Made by a program: the position numbers and the translations under genes
Source: Phoronis australis
Lineage: Eukaryota > Phoronida > Phoronidae
Assembly (NCBI GenBank): GCA_002633005.1
Contig: NMRA01000161.1
Location: 47,605-69,558 of the forward strand
Direction of reading: 5' to 3'
DNA length: 21,954 bases
Notes under the pieces: model-generated
The model's input: only the letters and a program-made list of their open reading frames with translations
Database searches by the model: none
Told to the model about the DNA's origin: nothing
Part shown: in pieces, positions 17,580 to 21,954 of the stretch
Position numbering within the stretch: position 1 is the first letter of the stretch
How the letters are laid out: each line of letters begins with the position of its first letter

Positions 17580-17890
17580 AAAAAGTGAAAAAAATAAAAA
17601 AGTTTTGTGTGACGTCATCAGTTGAAGTCTGGTATCCGCCATTGTGTTATTCTGCCCCAAGCACGAGCAGTAGTGGTCTCGGAATCTGAATTTGGCTGAG
17701 TATTATGGAAAGTAGTGTGTGCGGATGATGCAGTAAAAAGTGAAAAAAAATAAAAAAGTTTTGTGTGACGTCATCAGTTGAAGTCTGGTATCCGCCATTG
17801 TGTTATTCTGCCCCAACCACGAGCAGTAGTGGTCTCGGAATCTGAGTTTGGCTGAGTATTATGGAAAGTAGTGTGTGCGGATGATGCAGT
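17580..17890. repeat. 155/156-bp tandem duplication, each copy with a CRE
   Basis: Copy 1 (17580-17734) and copy 2 (17735-17890) differ by one extra A in an A-run and two substitutions (AAGCACGAG/AACCACGAG, GAATTTGG/GAGTTTGG). Each carries a perfect TGACGTCA (17610-17617 and 17766-17773), the CREB/ATF palindrome, followed 20-30 bp later by ATCCGCCATTGTG, whose inverse resembles a YY1 core. The unit also includes an ATG with a short frame (MESSVCG, then TGA). Confidence 0.95.
17610..17773. promoter_or_regulatory. Two full CRE palindromes TGACGTCA, 156 bp apart
   Basis: TGACGTCA occurs once per duplicated unit, at 17610-17617 and 17766-17773. Full CREs bind CREB/ATF basic-zipper factors in animals. 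Together with the nearby CCGCCAT word, the unit looks like a duplicated promoter or intronic enhancer piece. Peptide-hormone genes are classic CREB targets, which makes the location inside the candidate intron suggestive but no more than that. Confidence 0.35.
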
Positions 17891-18680
17891 AATGGCAATC
17901 AGACATAAAATACTTCAATTTTGCGTTTCCAAAAGACATAAATCCACTGCTGGGATCTGCGTTTTTGTAATATGCTAGATCACATGTCGCTAAAATTACC
18001 GTTTCTATCAACTGCAACGGGTATTATTCAAGGCAAAATGAGGCAAAACAACTTTAGTGCGCCCATTCACCCGAGCGAAGCAATCATAATGCGTCAATGA
18101 ATTTTTTAAGCTTCAATGACGCAGGGTGCGTCTCTAAAGTTAACCCCTATCATGGGAAACTTGGAGGTCTGGTGAAAGATCTACTGGCATGTTGTGATAA
18201 AGCGAATACAAGCGACACCATGGTAGACAACGTCTTTTTCTCCCACGAACTGGTCCATCTGGGTCTTTTTGCCGTTCTTGTACACTGTAGTAGGGAGGTT
18301 GCCAAACTCTCGTCATCAGACCAAGGCTTTAATGAATGAAATTTTCCTATAATTAGTTTGGTTTCGAACAGCCCCACAGGTAAATGTGTGGAGAATGTAC
18401 ATAATTTTGACTACTATCTTGTCGTCTAGATGATTTTTTCAACAGCATTCCAAGGTTTTGGTTTTCTAATTTTGGTGTTGGAGAGGAAACTCCATATACT
18501 CACCTAAGAAAGAATTTCTTAGTGAACCCTTCTCTTACTTACACGAGTGTTCCAGTTGGCCTGTGTAAGTAAACACGGCTTAACAAGGGTTTTATTGGTA
18601 CATATGTAAAGCTGAGAAGATGATCATTTTATTTCGTTGTATGAGTTTTGAATAGCCCAGCCCAGCCAGAATGTGGAATG

Positions 18681-19135
18681 TCTGGCGGGCACAACACAAA
18701 GTGTATTTTGCCACAGGCCATTTAGTTGTCAATGGGATTTTTTGAAGCATTTGGGATTAATTTTTGTTAATCCTTTTTGCGTTTCTGGTGCACCCTTATC
18801 AGATTGCATTTTGTCTGGCATGGGTTATTTGGTGTTCAGTGCGACACCATTATTCGTTTTAAATTAGTTTTGACCGGTACCTTGAATATATAATCTAGAT
18901 CAAATGTTCAGTGTTGTTTGAGATTTTGGGGGTTTCTGGCAGGCACAATCGAAAGTGCATTTTGTGTGTCATGGGCCATTTACTGGTCAGTGGCATGCAT
19001 TGGATCACGTGCAATTGTTTTTGTGGTACCCCGAATGTATGAGCTAGCTCATATTTTGGGGGTCCATTTTTTGTTTCTGGCAGACCCTTTCCAGAGTGCA
19101 ATTTGTCTACCATGGGTCAGTTAGTGCTCAGTGGT
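18681..19135. repeat. Four degenerate ~57-bp units in an irregular array
   Basis: Units start at 18681, 18784, 18935 and 19076. All follow the pattern TCTGGCNGGCAC...AAAGTGCATTTTGT...CATGGGCCATTTA...GTCAGTGG with scattered substitutions. Units 2 and 4 share further flanking sequence (TTTAAATTAG-T/A-TTTGAC), giving a higher-order period of about 292 bp. Open frames over this region are by-products. Confidence 0.75.
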
Positions 19136-19554
19136 GCACAATTGTTCGATTTAAATTAGATTTGACTTGTCAATCTGGGCACACTTTTCAAGCAGCAGGG
19201 GAGCGCCAAACTGAAATAAGTTTTGACCAACAAAGAGCATTTTAACAATGAACAGGGAATGACTCCGTTGTGTCCCGTTGCCTGCGCTAGTGCTGTGAAT
19301 CACAGACTGCTCCATCTTGACACATTTTAGCTTTTAGATAAGACTTTTAGACGAGGCCATGTGTGAGTGTAAAACTGGAATTTTTTTTTGTCTCTGCCAA
19401 CAGTGATTTGAAAATCATCCTGAACGTCATTTTGTAGTTTTAAGCTTCTATGGATCGTAAAAATAGTCGATATCGCTTTCCTATGTTTTTAGTATCTGTA
19501 CCTGAAGTGCACGCATATTTTTGAAAGTCATCGGAGTACTTGTTTTGTTTCCAG

Positions 19555-19702
19555 CATCTCGGAAGGACATTATCCCTGGGCAGGGAATGCCTTACACAAT
19601 GTCAGACGTGCAAGCCCCTCCGAAATGTCTGTGGACAATGAAGGGTATGCAGGAAATTTGGAACGCAAGCTTCGCAAGGAACTCGGCGACGAGATGGAAT
19701 AA
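19555..19702 (+). CDS. Exon 2 of a candidate secreted peptide precursor (mature peptide, stop)
   Basis: The exon follows TTGTTTTGTTTCCAG. Its first base completes the split Ser codon (AG+C). In that phase it encodes ISEG, then HYPWAGNALHNV, Arg-Arg, and a 30-residue tail (ASPSEMSVDNEG..., ending LERKLRKELGDEME) before TAA at 19700-19702. In the 70-residue product the signal peptide would be residues 1-26 (cleavage after Ser-Glu-Gly), the peptide 27-38, the dibasic site 39-40, with further basic pairs at 59-60 and 62-63. This is the plan of a short neuropeptide or peptide-hormone precursor. There is no Gly before Arg-Arg, so no C-terminal amide is predicted, and there are no cysteines outside the signal. 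AATAAA overlaps the stop (19698-19703). I do not recognise the family. Other frames over the same bases are open but not coherent with the donor phase. Confidence 0.5.
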
Positions 19703-19782
19703 AATTTTCAATGGCATGCGTGAATACGCACATTTTAAAAGATTGAAATGTATTCGAAATACCTCTTAATCATTTCAAGGAC

Positions 19783-19788
19783 ATTAAA
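19783..19788 (+). terminator. Possible polyadenylation signal ATTAAA
   Basis: ATTAAA lies 81 bp after the TAA of exon 2 and is followed by AT-rich sequence. It is a common variant signal and a more natural position than the AATAAA that overlaps the stop codon itself (19698-19703). Motif only. Confidence 0.3.
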
Positions 19789-19802
19789 AATTAGTTCTCT
19801 GA

Positions 19803-20192
19803 ACGCTTTTGTTGCGTTTCATTTTTGCTTCAACACCGTGTACAGATTTTACATCGCAAAATCGTTTGAATGTGAAAACTACAAACATTAAACGATACAA
19901 TTCACTATAATTCACCCAGTAAACTAAATTGCCGGAGATTTCACACAAAACAAGCAAGAACACTTTTTCAAAAATTCTCACACTTGAAGTTTTAAAATTG
20001 GTCTCAATTGTTCTTTTCCTAATAAGAATTCAGTTCTTGGTCTCCAAAGAACTGTCCGTTCATTGTCGCTCTAGAATAGCCTAAACACGTTGATTCTCAT
20101 GACGACTCCTTGAAGTTGAACATGGTCTCAAGAAGTGACGACTCCTCAGTCCTTCCGAAGCCCAGAATCTACCAACTCTTCACCTGGGGCCC
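19803..20192. other. No gene seen
   Basis: AT-rich sequence between the candidate exon 2 and the short inverted-repeat element. The minus-strand frame at 19784-19981 is not recognisable. Confidence 0.5.
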
Positions 20193-20408
20193 GTTCCAAC
20201 AAAACTGACTTAGCTAACACAAATCTTAAATTTTATTAAAAATTTTAAAGTAAAAGTTAAATTTGTCTCAAAACCAATTCAAGAAAGAGATCTTAACTTT
20301 GTTGTCTTAATTTTGACCATTTTACCAAATGTGGAGGTTTCAAAGTTTTGAAGTGAAAACAAATCTATGACTTAAGTAAAAAATTAACTTAAGCCAGTTT
20401 CTTGGAAC
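20193..20408. mobile_element. 216-bp inverted-repeat element (MITE-like)
   Basis: The left end GTTCCAACAAAACTGACTTA and the right end, which in reverse complement reads GTTCCAAGAAACTGGCTTAAG, agree over about 20 bp with one small gap. GGGGCCC lies just outside the left end. The GGGCCCGTT(T/C)CA...AAACT...CTTAAG style is widespread among short dispersed repeats of invertebrates. The interior is A/T-rich (AATTTTATTAAAAATTTTAAAG) with no coding content. No target duplication was confirmed. Confidence 0.65.
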
Positions 20409-20900
20409 ATAACCAGGTTGAGATCACCTTTATGCAGTAAATGGTCTCAACTACATGTAAAAGTTAGTAGGGACCTTGTTTCAAAATTTCAAAAATATCA
20501 TATAAAAACCGTTTCTGTAGTTGACTAAATAAAACGAACAACAGAACAGGATTTGGGCCCCTGTACACTTTACGAAGCAGTGACATCACCATCACCACGG
20601 CTACTGGGTGTGTGTTGCCACTCGTCCAGCCTCAACGTCTAGGATTTGGTAGGCAAGATTGTAGTTGATTAAGTGAAGCCGAGGTGATCAGCACGACCAA
20701 GGCATCACCACCAGACCTCGCTAATGGACAAACGTTGCTTGCTGCTTATACTGATACATGTATACGTAACTTGATAAGATAATACCAACTCAGGCCATTT
20801 TATCCTACACGCGTTGAATCTGTCGAGGGAAATACGGTCATGTACGGTGGCCCGAAAGTATCATCGCTATTTTAGTTTTTTATTTTTTTTTATTTTCCTT
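20409..20900. other. No gene seen
   Basis: This stretch shows moderate complexity, with a slightly more GC-rich patch at 20550-20720 (ACATCACCATCACCACGGC, GGTGATCAGCACGACCAAGG). No frame stays open long enough or looks coding on either strand. Confidence 0.45.
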
Positions 20901-21210
20901 TTCCACCTAGGATGAAATATTTCAACCTAGGTGGAAATTATTTTCACCCGGGTGGAAATTATTTCAACCTAGGTGGAAATTATTTTCACCCGGGTGGAAA
21001 TTATTTTCACCCGGGTGGAAACTATTTCAATCTAGGTGGAAATTATTTTCACCCGGGTGGAAACTATTTCAACCTAGGTGGAAATTATTTCAACCTAGGT
21101 GGAAATTATTTTCACCCGGGTGGAAAATATTTCAACCTAGGTGGAAATTATTTTCACCCGGGTGGAAATTATTTTCACCTGGGTGAAAATGTTATACATC
21201 CGGGCACCTA
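20901..21210. repeat. 21-bp minisatellite with alternating CCTAGG and CCCGGG centres
   Basis: About 13-15 units of 21 bp, each of form GGTGGAAATTATTT-CA-CC-NNNN-GG. The centre is either ACCTAGGT or CACCCGGGTG, both palindromic. From 20912 the order of centres (T for CCTAGG, C for CCCGGG) is T C T C C T C T T C T C, then decayed units. Because 21 is a multiple of 3 the array stays open as a 7-residue repeat (NYFHPGG or NYFNLGG), producing a 112-codon frame. With no known protein match and a decayed end I treat the frame as a by-product. Confidence 0.95.
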
Positions 21211-21300
21211 TTTTCATCTGTGTTGTGATTGGATGAAGTCTTGTAGGTGAAGGTCGATTGGGCCAGCCATTTTGTTCAACAAAGTTCAGATTAGGTTGCA

Positions 21301-21375
21301 ATGTCGGCGCCTTATCTGCCTCTTGGATTTGCCGCGGACTTTAACAGAGACAGTGTGATTACGTATTACTCCTAG
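21301..21375 (+). CDS. Possible first coding exon or short ORF downstream of the minisatellite
   Basis: ATG at 21301 opens a 24-residue frame, MSAPYLPLGFAADFNRDS and onward, ending in TAG at 21373-21375. Residue use is protein-like. The patch is CpG-richer (GTCGGCGCC, GCCGCGGAC) than its neighbours. AGCCATTTTG, the inverse of a YY1-type core, lies 30 bp upstream. A weak donor-like GTGTGA occurs at 21353, just before the last codons, so it may be the start of a gene whose next exon is beyond the window. It is unsupported otherwise. Confidence 0.22.
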   Translation: MSAPYLPLGFAADFNRDSVITYYS

Positions 21376-21942
21376 TTCCAAAACAACTCTCTGAATAAAG
21401 TTGCCGGATTTCAGCAACGAACCCAAGCCATTAACAAATATAGTGTATGGTGTAGAACGTTGAGAAATTTCCGATAAATAAATGACATATTATTGTTGTT
21501 GTCCAAAAGCCTCAACCTTCCCGTGCTGACAGGTTTCAAAGACTTAAAGTTACACAACTAGCAACAAAAGGCACAGATAGTATTATAAATATCCCACAAA
21601 TGGTAAAAGACGTATGGTGAATCACATCTTATGGATTCACAAGAACGGGATACAAATTTTGGTAAACAACTAGCATGATTAATGAATTATACACCAGTCT
21701 TAAAAATTACTTAACATTGTTTCTAATTAGAGTATAATTGTCAGCAGTATCAAAAATGTCACTAACCAATAGTGTAATAAAACACACAATTTCTCATTAA
21801 AATACGTATTTGTGTATGACCATTGCAATGACAATCACCTTCAGTAACCAGCGTATAACAGTACAAAGTATTCAAGATTAAATTATATTGTAAGGTGCAG
21901 TCCAGATAAAGTAAGAAAATTCCAAATAAGTAACGTTTTCGC
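21376..21942. other. AT-rich, no gene seen
   Basis: No supported frame, repeat or motif on either strand. Confidence 0.5.
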
Positions 21943-21954
21943 GGGGGGGGGGGG
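21943..21954. repeat. Terminal poly-G run
   Basis: The window ends with 12 consecutive G after TTTTCGC. It is either a homopolymer tract at which assembly stopped or the beginning of a G-run repeat. Confidence 0.8.

Larger units (their letters stand above)
13573..19554 (+). other. Candidate 5.98-kb phase-2 intron
   Basis: The proposed intron begins GTGAGTATTG and ends TTGTTTTGTTTCCAG, so both boundaries are consensus GT-AG with a strong pyrimidine tract. Inside are the 1.08-kb inverted-repeat element, a CTCF-type motif, two sets of recent local duplications and a degenerate repeat array. No competing gene is convincing inside it. Confidence 0.45.

Noticed and set aside
18181-18316. Minus-strand frame with LPTTVYKNGKKTQMDQFVG, superficially like the Pro-Thr...Lys-Asn-Gly segment of thioredoxins
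   Set aside because: Only a short stretch resembles thioredoxin. There is no CxxC half, no good splice sites, and stops lie close on both sides. The + strand frame over the same bases is equally open. A search of the 44 residues against thioredoxin-fold proteins would decide.
19580-19609. Similarity of WAGNALH to the WAxGH core of bombesin-type peptides
   Set aside because: The bombesin family needs Gly-His-aliphatic-Met/Phe followed by Gly and a basic residue for amidation. Neither is present, so the likeness is only two residues.
19521-19769. 82-codon + ORF over exon 2 in another frame
   Set aside because: It starts at a non-ATG codon, runs through the splice acceptor, and has no recognisable features. 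The frame set by the donor phase gives a coherent precursor instead.
1-21954. CRISPR array, bacterial operon, phage or defence system
   Set aside because: No direct-repeat/spacer pattern of uniform length, no ribosome-binding-site-led ORFs and no long coding frames. The tandem repeats are minisatellites in eukaryotic DNA.

Overview
The window reads as nuclear DNA of a marine invertebrate animal (about 37-40% GC by eye). No bacterial or viral gene organisation is visible. The reasons are: a decayed Ty3/gypsy-type retroelement of a kind I know from cnidarian, echinoderm and other invertebrate genomes; many short inverted-repeat elements; tRNA-derived SINE-like heads; acatgt-type palindromic simple repeats; and GT-AG splice signals. 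The phylum cannot be fixed from this sequence. Most long open frames here are chance or transposon debris.

Layout. 1-570: AT-rich, unassigned. 571-4170: broken gag-pol relic on + (gag, retropepsin, reverse transcriptase, RNase H, start of integrase), with frameshifts, stops, a mutated protease active site, a roughly 0.8 kb non-coding interruption and no visible LTRs. 4200-4424: minus-strand SINE-like unit with a tRNA-Ser-like head and a hammerhead-like core. 5757-6738: inverted-repeat element with a second tRNA-like promoter. 7037-7906: two copies of one short element, a 44-bp duplication and a possible gene start. 8376-8760: degenerate repeats. 9832-9960: three 43-bp units. 10952-11263: promoter-like motifs ahead of a tiny hydrophobic ORF. 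11655-11801: two head-to-tail hairpin units.

The most interesting item is a candidate two-exon gene for a small secreted peptide precursor on +. Exon 1 (13508-13572) encodes a signal peptide and ends at a consensus donor in phase 2. Exon 2 (19555-19702) starts after a strong pyrimidine-tract acceptor, continues in the same phase, completes the signal peptide, and encodes a 12-residue peptide (HYPWAGNALHNV) followed by Arg-Arg and an acidic/basic tail, then stops. The product would be 70 residues. Neither exon is visible as a long ORF, and I do not recognise the family.

The 6.0 kb intron between the exons holds a 1.08 kb inverted-repeat transposon, a consensus CTCF-type motif, an exact 170-bp duplication around the only N in the window, a 155-bp duplication carrying a CRE in each copy, and four degenerate repeat units. 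Downstream are a 216-bp inverted-repeat element, a 21-bp minisatellite switching between two palindromic centres, and a possible first coding exon at 21301. The window ends in a run of 12 G.
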